Shown: positions 9,601 to 17,215 of the stretch, piece after piece
How the letters are laid out: every line of letters starts with the position of its first letter
Numbering within the stretch: the first letter of the stretch is position 1
Assembly (NCBI RefSeq): GCF_036227485.1
Contig: NZ_CP109479.1
Span: 1,798,001-1,862,000, forward strand
Length of the DNA stretch: 64,000 bases
Direction: 5' to 3'
Origin: Streptomyces sp. NBC_01451
Lineage (GTDB): Bacteria; Actinomycetota; Actinomycetes; Streptomycetales; Streptomycetaceae
Made by a program: the position numbers and the translations under genes
The notes under the pieces: model-generated
Database searches by the model: none
What the model was told of the DNA's origin: nothing
What the model saw: only the letters and a program-made list of their open reading frames with translations

Positions 9601-10073
9601 ACGCGGGCGCGGTCGGTGACGACTCGGTCGTCGACCCGACCGGCGGCTGCTCCCCGGTGGTCACCCTCGGGCCGGGCAACCGTCAGGACCTCACCCTCGA
9701 CGCGGGCCTGGTCAAGGAGCTGGCGCTGACGGTCGTCAAGACCGACAAGAAGACCGGCAAGCCGCTGCGCGGCGCGGTCTTCCAGCTGTGGCTCGACAGC
9801 AACGGCAGGACCGGACTCCAGCGGACCGGCGCCGACAGGGACCGGATGGTCGGCGACTGTGTCACCGGCCGGACGGGCAAGTGCTCCTTCGACGGCAACC
9901 GGATCGCCACGTACTACCTCGTGGAGAAGGACGTACCCGAGGGGTACGTCCTGCCGGACAACCCGGTGTTCGGCCCCTACCGGCTGACCCTGGCGAACGC
10001 CACGGGCACCGAGGGGCTGATCGTGAAGATCGCCAACAAGCGGGGTGAGCCCTGCAAGGGCAAGAAGTGCTGA
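6681..10073 (+). CDS. Large secreted protein with SdrD-like B repeats and a SpaA-like C-terminal domain
   Basis: About 1130 residues, counted from the GTG at 6681. An Arg-rich n-region (RRLHDAPPGRRRRLAG) is followed by a hydrophobic core and AALAATG-type cleavage site, a classic signal peptide. A transthyretin-like region (GVKVTLTDDAGQVRTV) leads into a long middle domain of unknown fold. Three SdrD B-like repeats follow, each with a GD.VWYD..G.G.QD.GEP Ca-binding signature (near 8650, 9035 and 9385). The last domain (LTVVKTDKKTGKPLRGAVFQ) is SpaA/Cna-B like. It ends in EPCKGKKC without LPXTG, so it should be released or held non-covalently. An ATG at 6648 is an alternative start. Confidence 0.85.
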   Translation: MFRAEPGTGASRRRLHDAPPGRRRRLAGLTGLSLALVATGSPALAATGLGPLAVNTRAAATGDGTVTVRVVTEVDADGAYDSVLEPGLAGVKVTLTDDAGQVRTVTTGTDGTAVFAATTQLTGGKYRVQVTNPDPGTLSPAVAGLGSGADVMRSNVGFVDVSGGTDVTYTTGFWEPGVYCQENPDLVTCNLTKGDAPGTYKGLVSFAGNFTNTAPGGTVTQLTDNTKQQAVFGIGVDRTGNKYMGTLVKRHTAYGPAGNTNTIYRQFGAGTTVDTFVTLPGTLTAHETTDNWLHDNAVYSKVGREGIGDVDVSGDGRTLYAVNLNDSKLYSVALLGSGETVRPGTQTPYDIPRPQACTGQWHPYGIGVRGKRVLVGGVCGAEGTVTSDFPWGDPTQLSAHVYEFKDGAFSEIFTHALNYPRGCAYRFTGLPANAYRCTKPSTVGQVMSAEWEAWNERVPGTDTHSFISAPQPILSNIEIADNGDLVLGYRDRFGDMTGTATFAYNATQGPLVTGIAAGDVLRACKSGTTYTLESAGACGGLTSAPPLPTNGEGPGGGEFYDDSTTLSDAVHEQIGEGGTVLQPYRNKVWSTVFDPYSPFQQGVRRWTADNGAVEGNLLVQPTMANTLELQQNLFGKANGLADLELVCDQAPVQIGNRVWYDSNGDGVQDPSEPPVPGVVVKLTSTDGRELTATTDANGEYYLGTKDGLTPNTEYATAFDYTGVNPSKLPGSPTLAQLKWTQQGAGSDRALDSNVDPAGRTTVTVGDPGQVNHTIDAGLVGPVDKLGDFVWYDTDGNGIQDRGEPPAPDVTVNLYNGNGDLLNTAKTDANGKYLFDKLADGRYKVCFVKPAGYAWTRRNAGADGDDSVVDAATGCSPVVTLGPGNRQDLTLDAGLVELNRLGDLVWYDTDGNGVQDPGEPGAKDVPVELIDPATGDVIRTTRTDTAGKYLFTDLPDGRYKVCFRGPRGYLWTRQNAGAVGDDSVVDPTGGCSPVVTLGPGNRQDLTLDAGLVKELALTVVKTDKKTGKPLRGAVFQLWLDSNGRTGLQRTGADRDRMVGDCVTGRTGKCSFDGNRIATYYLVEKDVPEGYVLPDNPVFGPYRLTLANATGTEGLIVKIANKRGEPCKGKKC

Positions 10074-10120
10074 CACCCTGCCCAGTGGGGTGACGGCCGC
10101 GCACCCGGAAGGGTGACGCG

Positions 10121-10162
10121 GGGCGGGCCGCGTACCGGTGTCGACCGGTACGCGGCCCGCCC
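10121..10162 (+). terminator. Strong terminator hairpin after the SdrD-like gene
   Basis: A perfect 19-base-pair stem (left arm 10121-10139, right arm 10144-10162) with a 4-base loop GTCG, lying 48 bases after the stop at 10073. There is no T tract, as usual in Streptomyces. Confidence 0.8.
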
Positions 10163-10179
10163 GCATGTAGAGACGTCCC

Positions 10180-10992
10180 ATGCGACGCATCAGGAGCGGC
10201 ACGGCCGCGAAGGCACCGAGAACGCCAGGAGCGCGAAGGGTACGGCGGGCCCGGTGGGCGGCGGGGGTCCTCACCGCGGCGGCCTGCGCCGGTCTCCTCC
10301 TCCTCACCGGTGGCGGCGATTCCAGACCCCGCCCCCTCTCCGCCGACGAGGCCCAGCGACTGGCCCTGGCCCGCTTCCGCACGTACCGGATCAGCCCCTC
10401 GGAGATCACCGTCCGCACCGCGTCGGGCGACGGCACGGCCGTGGTACGCGCCGTCGTCGACCACCGCCGCCACCGCGCCGTCGGGTGGTACGAGGTGACG
10501 GGCGCCGGACGTCCCGACGACGGCCTGCTCGCCTGGGACCGGAGCGGGCTGGCGGTCGCCGACGCATCCCCCACGGGTGCCGCCGAGGATGCGCTGCGCG
10601 CTGCGGGGCGGCTGAAGGACACCGCGTGGAAGCGCCGCGCGTTCGGCGCCGCCCCGCTCGACACGGCCCTGCGGCTGGCCCTGTCGCTGGGCGCCGACCG
10701 GCCCGACAACGCGCAACTGCTCGCGCGGTCGGGGCCGTTGCGGTTGCGCGACGAGCGCGTGGACGGTCGGCGCTACGACGTCTTCTCGGGGCCTCGGCCC
10801 CGTCCGAACGCGTCCGCGTCCCCGGCCGGTACTCGGGGGGACCGGTCTCCCCTGTCGTACTGGATCGACGACAAGGGGGGAATGCGGCGCGTCCGGGTGG
10901 ATCTCGGCGAGGGTCGGACGGTCACACTGGATCTGGGTGGAGTTCGAGTGCGGGGGGTTGTTCTCCCAGGTGCGCCCTGGGGGGAGCGATGA
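10180..10992 (+). CDS. Membrane-anchored or secreted protein of unknown function
   Basis: A 270-residue protein. A basic N-terminus (residues 1-26) precedes one hydrophobic segment (WAAGVLTAAACAGLLLLTGG, about 27-46), then a soluble extracytoplasmic domain. That domain starts RPRPLSADEAQRLALARFRTYR and later has VVRAVVDHRRHRAVGWYEVTG and YWIDDKGGMRRV, a layout like small lipid-carrier or anti-sigma-like exported domains. I do not recognise a named family. It is separated from the gene upstream by the terminator at 10121-10162. Confidence 0.65.
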   Translation: MRRIRSGTAAKAPRTPGARRVRRARWAAGVLTAAACAGLLLLTGGGDSRPRPLSADEAQRLALARFRTYRISPSEITVRTASGDGTAVVRAVVDHRRHRAVGWYEVTGAGRPDDGLLAWDRSGLAVADASPTGAAEDALRAAGRLKDTAWKRRAFGAAPLDTALRLALSLGADRPDNAQLLARSGPLRLRDERVDGRRYDVFSGPRPRPNASASPAGTRGDRSPLSYWIDDKGGMRRVRVDLGEGRTVTLDLGGVRVRGVVLPGAPWGER

Positions 10993-11004
10993 GTGTCGTG
11001 TGGC

Positions 11005-11081
11005 GGCTGCGGGTGCGCTGTGGCTTGTCGCGCCCACGCGGCGGAGCCGCCCAGCGATACAGCCCCGCGCCCCTTAGTCCG
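11005..11081. repeat. Streptomyces-type intergenic repeat, copy 1
   Basis: GC-rich sequence containing GCGCCCA-GCGGCGGAGCCGC and ending in AGCCCCGCGCCCC, between the convergent genes at 10992 and 11074. A related copy lies at 31345-31414 and a longer two-armed relative at 24262-24430. I recognise the type as a dispersed element found downstream of many Streptomyces genes. Confidence 0.6.
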
Positions 11082-12423
11082 CACCCGGCAACGAGAACTC
11101 CTGCGGGTTCACCTTGCCCGGCAGGCCCACCGCCGCTCGCGCCGGAGCCGTGGCGGCTGCGGGCATCTGCCGTTGGCCGGGCGGCGCCGGGACGTCCTGG
11201 AACGAGACACCCGGCGGTGCCTGGACGGGGGACGCGTGCCCCAGCGGATCCCGCACCAGCCCCGTGTCCGGCCGGGTCGGTGCGGCCCCCCGCGTGCCCT
11301 TCCCGCAACGCGTCTCGCGCGGGAGTGGCGCCGGGCTCGTGAGTGACTCGCCGTTGCCGGTGAAGCAGTTGCCGGCCGGGGTGCCGGTGGCCAGGACCAG
11401 GTCGGTGCCGTTGCCGGTGACCCGGTTGGCGCGCACGGTGTTGGCCCGCGCCGGATAGCCCTGTACGTCGCTGAGCAGCACCCCGGCCGCCCTGTTGCCG
11501 CTGATCAGGTTGCGCTCGATGACGTTGGCGCGTCCGCCGCCCGCCCCGATCCCGATGCCGAAGCCGCCGTCGGCCTGCTCGGGACCGGCGTCGTCGTTGT
11601 TGTCGGTGAGCGCGTTGCCCGCGACGATCGCGCCGTGCTGCGGGCCGAGCGCCTCCAGGTCGTTGGAGTTGAGGGTCAGGCCGACCCGGTTGCGGTCGGC
11701 CCGGTTGCCCAGCAGGTAGAGCCGTTCGGAGGCGTTGGTGACCTCCAGGCCCACCGCGTTGTGCTCGACGGTGTTGTGCCGGACGACCGTGTCGCAGGGG
11801 CGGCACTGGCCGACGTAGATCCCGGAGTCGGCGTGTCCGGAGGCGTAGGAGTGCTCGATGATCCCGCTGCGGGCGTCGAAGGCGTAGATGCCGTACAGCG
11901 CGTTGTTGTACGCGGTGACGTAGGAGGCCCGGAAGCCCTTCAGCGGGGGGAACCTCACGGTGTCCAGCGGGTCGTAGGCCGAGCCGCCGGCGCGGCCCGC
12001 CCGCAGGGCGGACTCGTCGGTCACGCCGGTGAACAGGAGGCCGTTGGCGAGGTGGTTGCGGACGGTCAGGTTCTCCACGACGGAGCCCGCGCCGGTCACG
12101 GTGATGCCGTTGGCGCGCTCGAACTCCCCGTCGACGACAACCCGGGAGCGGTCGAGGCCACGCAGCACGACCCGCGCCTTGGTGACGGTCACGCTCTCCC
12201 GGTAGACGCCGGGCGACACCAGGACGAGACCGCCCTCGCCGACCCGGTCGACCGCCTCCTGAAGGGAGTCGGTGTCCTGCGGCACCCGGACGACCGGGGC
12301 CGGCGCGGCCCCGGCGGACCCCCGGGGCGAGGAACCCGTACAGGCGGTGGCGCCGGTGAGGAGGCAGACGGCGACGAGCAGGCCCCGGAAGGCGGTTCGG
12401 CGGGAGGCGGTTCGGCGGGACAC
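11074..12423 (-). CDS. Secreted right-handed parallel beta-helix protein
   Basis: About 449 residues from a GTG at 12423. A basic start (SRRTASRRTAFRG) is followed by a hydrophobic stretch and TACTGSS, which looks like a lipobox (LTGATAC). The body is a parallel beta-helix of the NosD/pectate-lyase type: VRVPQDTDSLQEAVDRVGEGG, SPGVYRESVTV, then many short turns with N-x-V/A-x-x-N ladders (NGITVTGAG, NNALYGIYAF, HADSGIYVG, GNRAAGVLLSD). Such domains usually bind or cleave polysaccharide, but no catalytic set is evident. A GTG at 12459 is an alternative start. It is divergent from the peroxidase gene. Confidence 0.8.
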   Translation of the reverse strand: MSRRTASRRTAFRGLLVAVCLLTGATACTGSSPRGSAGAAPAPVVRVPQDTDSLQEAVDRVGEGGLVLVSPGVYRESVTVTKARVVLRGLDRSRVVVDGEFERANGITVTGAGSVVENLTVRNHLANGLLFTGVTDESALRAGRAGGSAYDPLDTVRFPPLKGFRASYVTAYNNALYGIYAFDARSGIIEHSYASGHADSGIYVGQCRPCDTVVRHNTVEHNAVGLEVTNASERLYLLGNRADRNRVGLTLNSNDLEALGPQHGAIVAGNALTDNNDDAGPEQADGGFGIGIGAGGGRANVIERNLISGNRAAGVLLSDVQGYPARANTVRANRVTGNGTDLVLATGTPAGNCFTGNGESLTSPAPLPRETRCGKGTRGAAPTRPDTGLVRDPLGHASPVQAPPGVSFQDVPAPPGQRQMPAAATAPARAAVGLPGKVNPQEFSLPGAD

Positions 12424-12489
12424 GGATCGTCCGATGCGCGGAAAGATAATTTTTGGCACGATCGCAGATGTATCGTCCCTTTCACTCCT
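12424..12489. promoter_or_regulatory. Short AT-rich divergent promoter region
   Basis: Only 66 bases separate the beta-helix gene and the DyP peroxidase gene, so both promoters must lie here. The stretch GAAAGATAATTTTTGG is unusually AT-rich for the window. An ACGAT-N9-ATCGT inverted repeat sits at 12458-12476 and could be an operator shared by both genes. Confidence 0.45.
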
Positions 12490-13683
12490 ATGACAGCACA
12501 TGCCGCTTTTCCCACGCCCGACGGCGCGTCGGCCCCCGCACGCCGGGACGTCCTGACCCGCGCCGCAGTCCTCGGCACCCTCGCCGCGACCACCTCCGCG
12601 TGTGCCGACGGCGCACGCTCCCGTCCCGCCGCCGCGGGCCCCCCGGCGTTCCGCTTCCGGGGCCCGCGCCAGGCAGGCGTGACGACCCCCCAGCAGTCCG
12701 CCGCGCTCGTCATGGCGTACGACCTCGCCCCGGCGGTACGGGGAGCGGGCGGCGTACGTGCCCTGCGGGAGGTGTTCGGGCGGTGGACGCGGGCACTGGC
12801 GGAGGTCCTGGACGGCGAGCTTCCGCCCCCGGGTCCCGCACAGGCGAAGGAGCTCAAGGAGGCCGGGGGCGCCGGGAGGTCCCGGCTCACCGCGACCGTG
12901 GCGATCGGTCCCCGGCTCCCCCGGCTGCTGTGCGTCGCCGCGCCGCCCGCGCTGCGTGAGCTGCCGCCGTTCCCCGACGACCGGCTCGACCCCGTGTACG
13001 GCGGCGGCGATCTGCTGGTCAAGCTCTGCGCCGACGACCCGCGCGTCACGTCGGCCGCCGCGAGCGCGCTGACCCGGCTGGCGGGCGACATACTGCGCCC
13101 GCGCCGACGGCAGACCGGGTTCCTGCCGTCGGCCCCGGCCGGGGAGACACCGCGCAACCTGCTCGGCTTCAAGGACGGCACGGAGAACCCGACGCCCGAG
13201 GAGTGCGAGCGCTGGGTGTGGTCGGACGACGCGACGTTCCTCGTCGTACGGCGGGTGCACATCGACGTGGCCGGGTTCGCGCGGCTCGGCACGAAGCAGC
13301 AGGAGCGGATCATCGGGCGGCACCGGGCGAGCGGGGCGCCGCTGGGGCGGCGGCACGAGCACGACGACGTGGACATCTTCGCGAAGACGCCGCAGGGCCG
13401 GTACGTGATCCCGCTGGGGGCGCACGTGCGGGCGGCCAGTCCCCGGCTGGACGCGGGCGCGCGGATGTTGCGCCGGGGCTACAGCTACGACGACGGGCCG
13501 GACGACCGGGGCCTGCTGTTCCTCGCCTTCATGCGGGATCCCGCGCTGTTCTCGCGCGTCCAGCACCGGATGACGGCGACGGACGAGCTGAGCCGCTTCA
13601 CCGAGCACCGGGGTTCGGCGGTGGCGTACGTCCTTCCGGGTGCCCTTCCGGGCGAGGACCTGGGGGCACGTCTGCTGGCGTGA
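12490..13683 (+). CDS. Tat-exported DyP-type haem peroxidase (EfeB/DtpA-like)
   Basis: A 397-residue dye-decolorising peroxidase. A twin-arginine signal is visible (R18-R19 in ARRDVLTRAAVLG, then an Ala-rich segment). The family hallmark GFKDG is at 226-230 with the catalytic Asp229. The proximal haem His is probably His312 in GAHVRAASP, followed by RRGYSYDDG, where the family has its conserved Arg. These enzymes use peroxide to oxidise substrates outside the cell. Related Streptomyces proteins act in iron uptake (EfeUOB) or copper-linked development, but efeU and efeO are not here. No clear ribosome site precedes the ATG at 12490. The 3' end overlaps the convergent gene by 86 bases. Confidence 0.88.
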   Translation: MTAHAAFPTPDGASAPARRDVLTRAAVLGTLAATTSACADGARSRPAAAGPPAFRFRGPRQAGVTTPQQSAALVMAYDLAPAVRGAGGVRALREVFGRWTRALAEVLDGELPPPGPAQAKELKEAGGAGRSRLTATVAIGPRLPRLLCVAAPPALRELPPFPDDRLDPVYGGGDLLVKLCADDPRVTSAAASALTRLAGDILRPRRRQTGFLPSAPAGETPRNLLGFKDGTENPTPEECERWVWSDDATFLVVRRVHIDVAGFARLGTKQQERIIGRHRASGAPLGRRHEHDDVDIFAKTPQGRYVIPLGAHVRAASPRLDAGARMLRRGYSYDDGPDDRGLLFLAFMRDPALFSRVQHRMTATDELSRFTEHRGSAVAYVLPGALPGEDLGARLLA

Positions 13684-14407
13684 GCGCGTCCGCGGACTCT
13701 GCGGGCCGGGCCCTCAGCCCGCGTTCCGTACCCGGCTTCACGCCCCACACGTACACGGCGTCGTCCTCGGCGAGGGTGTTCCACAGCCGCTGGGCGTCGT
13801 CGAGGCGCAGGTTGACGCAGCCGTGGGAGCCGCCGCTGAACAGGTCGCCGGGGGTGCCGTGGAAGGCCTGGCCCTCGCTGAAGAACTGGGAGTACGGCAT
13901 GGGCGCGTTGTCGTACAGGTCCGAGTAGTGGTCGAGGTCCCGCCAGTAGACGGTGAACCAGCCGGTGCGGGTCTCGTAGCCGTCCCGCCCCGAGCGGACG
14001 GGCACGGGCGGGTACACGACCCGGCTCCCGGTCTGCACCCACATCAGCTGCCGGGCCAGATCGACACAGGCGACGCGGTACGTGCGCACCGGGCACTTCC
14101 CGGCGGCGTTGGGGTTGGCGCGGGCCTCGACGACGAGCATCGTGCGGTAGGTCGTGAGGCCCGCGTAACCGTCGGCGGGCCGCACCCCGTTGCGGTTCTG
14201 GAAGGTGCGGATCGCCTCGCAGTCGGCGGGCGTCTGCCGGCCGTCCACGGGCAGCCTCAGATGCTCCTCCAGCTCTTGCTGGTAGGGGCCGGTGCCGGCG
14301 GTGCAGGCCTCGGGCGTGGGCGCGGCGGCGGCCGTGGCGATTCCGGTCGGCACGAGCGCCCCCAGAAGGAACGCCACCGCCGACGTCGTCACTCGGGAAC
14401 TCGCCAC
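13598..14407 (-). CDS. Secreted L,D-transpeptidase (YkuD domain)
   Basis: A 269-residue exported cell-wall enzyme. A signal peptide covers residues 1-28 (AFLLGALVPTGIATAAAA). Residues 40-90 resemble a peptidoglycan-binding region (CEAIRTFQNRNGVRPADGYA). The catalytic YkuD domain follows, with His183 in FHGTPGD and SGGSHGCVNL at 191-200 carrying Cys197 as nucleophile. It should form 3-3 crosslinks or attach proteins to peptidoglycan. A Pro-rich tail (PPGPRPEGHPEGRTPPP) overlaps the end of the convergent peroxidase gene by 86 bases. Confidence 0.9.
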   Translation of the reverse strand: MASSRVTTSAVAFLLGALVPTGIATAAAAPTPEACTAGTGPYQQELEEHLRLPVDGRQTPADCEAIRTFQNRNGVRPADGYAGLTTYRTMLVVEARANPNAAGKCPVRTYRVACVDLARQLMWVQTGSRVVYPPVPVRSGRDGYETRTGWFTVYWRDLDHYSDLYDNAPMPYSQFFSEGQAFHGTPGDLFSGGSHGCVNLRLDDAQRLWNTLAEDDAVYVWGVKPGTERGLRARPAESADALTPADVPPGPRPEGHPEGRTPPPNPGAR

Positions 14408-14496
14408 AGCGCCTCCTCAGCGGGCCGGCATGCGTTCTCCTCCCAGAGATACGTCACTTCGGCGGGGCGGGGCCGGTCGAGCTAGGCCGAGCGGGC

Positions 14497-14684
14497 TAGG
14501 GCCTGTCCGGCGGTCAGGTCGGAGGACAGCCGCGGTGCCGAGAAGACGCAGGTGAGCGGGGCTTGGTGCGTCTGGCTGCAAGGCGGAGGAGGGAGTCGAC
14601 GCGGAGCGTCGGCGAGTGACGACAACGCCGCAGACGGGCGTGCCAAGCCCCGCGTCTCCGGCATGATCCGCCGGACAGGCCCTA
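14497..14684. mobile_element. MITE-like element with 17-bp terminal inverted repeats
   Basis: Fills most of the 346-base gap between the L,D-transpeptidase and P450 genes. The ends are TAGGGCCTGTCCGGCGG at 14497-14513 and its reverse complement ending at 14684, followed on the inside by near-matching TCA/ATCA. Both ends carry TA, consistent with a TA target duplication as made by IS630/Tc1-type transposases. There is no coding capacity (188 bases). I recall closely similar sequences dispersed in Streptomyces genomes. The rest of 14408-14753 shows nothing else. Confidence 0.7.
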
Positions 14685-14753
14685 AGGCGCTCCACTCCCT
14701 CGGCCGTCGGCCCCGGGGAGGGTCCGAGCACCGGAACCGGGCGCGTGTACCGG

Positions 14754-15998
14754 TCACCAGGTCAGATGCAGGCTCTGCGGAGAGCGGTGGATCATCGTCG
14801 GCCGCATCGTGACCGGGTGCTCCCGCGACAGCCGCAGGCCCGGCAGCCGGCTGGTCAACTCCTCCAGGGTCAGCCGGAGTTGTTCACGGGCGAGCTGGGA
14901 GCCGGGGCAGGCGTGGGCGCCGAGACCGAAGGCGAGGTGACGGACCGGGGTGCGGGTGATGTCGAACCCGTCCGGTCCCGGGTGCCGCGCACCGTCCCGG
15001 TTGGCGGCCCCGAAGGCGACGAACAGGGTTGCCCCGGCGGGGAGTTCGGTGCCCGCGAGGACGACGGGCCGGGTGGTGACGCGGCGGAACCCCTGGAGCG
15101 CCGTGTCGTACCGGGCGGCCTCCTCCACGGCGGCCGGGATACGGTCCGGTTCCGCGCACAGCAGCTGCCACTGGTCCGGGTGCCGGAGCAGATGAAGGAC
15201 CGTCGTGCCGATGAGCGCGGTGGTGGTGAGGTGTCCGGCGATCAGCAGGTTCTGGAGGTGGGAGGCGACCTCGTGGCGCTGGTCGAGGGTGAGTTCGGCG
15301 CCGCCCTCACCGCTGTCGGGGGCGGTGACGGACGCCACGATGTCCGTGCAGAGGTCCTCGCGGGGTTCGGCGTGCCGGTCGCGGGCGTACCGGTCGAGGA
15401 TGTGCTGAGTCGCCACCACGTCCTGGGCGACGGCGATCTGCTCGTCCTCGGGCAGGGGCCGGAAGAGGAGTTCCTCGGCGCGGTACCCGCCGTGCACGAC
15501 GGCCGGAACGTCGGCGGGGTCCAGTCCGACGATCCTGCCGATGACCTCTCCGGGCAGGCGGCGGGCGTACGCGGACATCAACTCCACGTGCCCTTCCTTG
15601 TGTTCACCGTCCATGAACGCGTCGACCAGGGCGGCGGCCCGCTCGGCGGCGTACGGCACGACGGCGGCGACCCGCGCGGGCGACAGGCCTCTGACGATCG
15701 GGGCCCGCAGCTCCTGGTGCCGGGTGCCGTCCGCGCCGACGACCACGGGCCGCCCGCCGAAGCCGCCGCCCAGCACGGCGAGGGCGGCGGGCGCCGGCAT
15801 GACGTCGGGGCGCAGCGCACCGGCCGAGGAGAAGTCGTCGGCGCGGCGCAGCACTTCACGTACGTCGGCGTCCCTGGCGACCAGCCAGGCATCGAGTTCG
15901 GCGACGAAGGTCAGCCCTTCGGCGTCGCGGGCACGGGCGTAGAGCGGATAGGGGTCTCTCTGCAACTCGTCGAGTCTGTCGTGCGGTTGACGTTCCAC
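14754..15998 (-). CDS. Cytochrome P450
   Basis: A 414-residue soluble bacterial P450. The I-helix oxygen-activation motif is AGHLTTT (254-260), the ExxR pair is E293-R296, and the haem loop is FGLGAHACPGSQLA with the axial Cys364. Length and start (MERQPHDRLDELQRDPYPLY) fit the family. It should hydroxylate or otherwise oxidise a small molecule using an external ferredoxin. No ferredoxin or biosynthetic gene is adjacent, so the substrate is unknown. Confidence 0.92.
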   Translation of the reverse strand: MERQPHDRLDELQRDPYPLYARARDAEGLTFVAELDAWLVARDADVREVLRRADDFSSAGALRPDVMPAPAALAVLGGGFGGRPVVVGADGTRHQELRAPIVRGLSPARVAAVVPYAAERAAALVDAFMDGEHKEGHVELMSAYARRLPGEVIGRIVGLDPADVPAVVHGGYRAEELLFRPLPEDEQIAVAQDVVATQHILDRYARDRHAEPREDLCTDIVASVTAPDSGEGGAELTLDQRHEVASHLQNLLIAGHLTTTALIGTTVLHLLRHPDQWQLLCAEPDRIPAAVEEAARYDTALQGFRRVTTRPVVLAGTELPAGATLFVAFGAANRDGARHPGPDGFDITRTPVRHLAFGLGAHACPGSQLAREQLRLTLEELTSRLPGLRLSREHPVTMRPTMIHRSPQSLHLTW

Positions 15999-16197
15999 GC
16001 GGTGCCCTCCGGCCGGGGGTGCGGGTCACGGGTCACGAGATCGCGCCCATGCTGCCGTACCCCGTGCGGAGGCGGAAGCGGTCGGCAGGGCACATCCACG
16101 CCCCGGTCCCGTCGCTCCCGCCACGGCCCGGCCTGAGAGTCCACTGTGAACACGCGCCCCGAACACCGGGAACGCGCCGTGTCGCCCGTCGGGTTCC

Positions 16198-16210
16198 CTA
16201 CGATCGTGCC
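16198..16210 (+). promoter_or_regulatory. -10-like element placing the next gene as leaderless
   Basis: CTACGAT at 16198-16204 ends 6 bases before the GTG at 16211, and no ribosome site lies between. A transcript starting at or next to the GTG is the simplest reading. The same CTACGATC string recurs at 16658-16665 ahead of the EACC1 gene. Confidence 0.45.
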
Positions 16211-16651
16211 GTGGTCAACTTCCTCCTCGAACGTACGGTGCCGCTCCCCCTCGACGAGGCCTGGGGCCGGCTCACGGAGTGGCCCCGCCACGCCTCCGTG
16301 GTCCCCCTGACCCGCGTCACGGTGCTCACCGCCCCGCCGACCCACGAGGGCACGGTGTTCGTCGCCCGCTCGGGGATCGGCCCCCTCGCCTTCGACGACC
16401 GTATGGAGGTCACCGTCTGGCGGCCCCCGACGGACGGCGTCCCCGGTCTGTGCCGCCTGGAGAAGCGCGGCCGGGTCGTCCTGGGCTGGGCGGAGATCGA
16501 GGTGCGCCCGGGCCCGGGAGGCCGCTCACGGGTGGTCTGGCACGAGGAGTTGCGCGTACGACTTCTGCCGTCCCTGTTCGACCCTCTGCTGGCGGGGGCG
16601 GCACGGTATGTGTTCGGGCGGGCGGTCAACCGGCTCCTGAGGATGGGCTGA
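16211..16651 (+). CDS. SRPBCC-fold (START/polyketide cyclase-like) protein
   Basis: A 146-residue protein from GTG 16211. It has the SRPBCC pattern: an opening strand NFLLERTVPLPLDEAWGRLTEW, a middle VTVLTAPPTHEGTVFVARSG, RMEVTVWRPP and a C-terminal helix LFDPLLAGAARYVFGRAVNRLL. Such proteins bind hydrophobic ligands or lipids. The function here is unknown. The gene is probably leaderless. The EACC1 gene starts 60 bases after its stop and seems to have its own promoter. Confidence 0.75.
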   Translation: MVNFLLERTVPLPLDEAWGRLTEWPRHASVVPLTRVTVLTAPPTHEGTVFVARSGIGPLAFDDRMEVTVWRPPTDGVPGLCRLEKRGRVVLGWAEIEVRPGPGGRSRVVWHEELRVRLLPSLFDPLLAGAARYVFGRAVNRLLRMG

Positions 16652-16711
16652 CGGACGCTACGATCAACTCCACGTGTCGGCACCACGGGCCGGTCGGGGG
16701 AAGGGGAGAGC

Positions 16712-17215
16712 GTGCACGAGGAGAGCGTGCGGCTGGAGCTTCGGATCGACTCGGGTCCGGACGCCACCGCGGAGCGGACGGACCGTCAGGTCCGCAGTCT
16801 GTACGGCGATCTGCGCACGCTCGGCCTCCTGCGGGTCGAGCGCAGGACAGTGGCCGCGCCCGAGGAGTCGATGGCCGGGGTCGGGCACGACCTCGCGGTG
16901 CTGGTGGTCAGCGGCGCCTTCTCCGCCGCCGCGCTCAAGGCCGTGAGCAATGTCGTCGTCGCCTTCGTGCAGCGCTCGAAGGCGCGGTCGGTGGAGTGGG
17001 AGATCGACGGGCACAAGGGGTCGTTCGGAGCCCTGTCCGCCAAGGACCAGCAGGCACTGGTCGAGGCGGTGACGGCACGGATCGAGGCGGGGACGGCCGC
17101 GGTGGCGGGCGGCCCGGCCGATCCGGGCACCGCCGTCGCGACCGGCGCGAACACCAACAGCGATCCGGGAGTTGGCGATGGCGGGACGCCGGATCGCACT
17201 GCTCGTCGCGACTGA
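16712..17215 (+). CDS. EACC1-family protein (effector-associated constant component 1)
   Basis: A 167-residue protein with GTG start at 16712 behind a strong GGGGGAAGGGGAG ribosome site. The N-terminal strand-helix part reads VRLELRIDSGPDATAERTDR and is followed by VGHDLAVLVVSGAFSAAALK, an amphipathic or membrane-active helix, and a C-terminal EIDGHKGSFGALSAKDQQAL domain. This order matches the EACC1 family, which as I recall was defined by comparative genomics as a constant partner of effector proteins in multicellular-bacterial conflict systems. The caspase gene starts inside it (38-base overlap), so the two products are made together. Biochemical role unknown. Confidence 0.75.
   Translation: MHEESVRLELRIDSGPDATAERTDRQVRSLYGDLRTLGLLRVERRTVAAPEESMAGVGHDLAVLVVSGAFSAAALKAVSNVVVAFVQRSKARSVEWEIDGHKGSFGALSAKDQQALVEAVTARIEAGTAAVAGGPADPGTAVATGANTNSDPGVGDGGTPDRTARRD

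Noticed and set aside
12490..13683. An EfeUOB iron-uptake operon
   Set aside because: Only the peroxidase is present; neither an EfeU permease nor an EfeO protein is encoded nearby.
14754..16651. Start of a natural-product gene cluster around the P450
   Set aside because: No polyketide, peptide or terpene synthase, ferredoxin or tailoring genes are adjacent; the SRPBCC protein alone is not enough.
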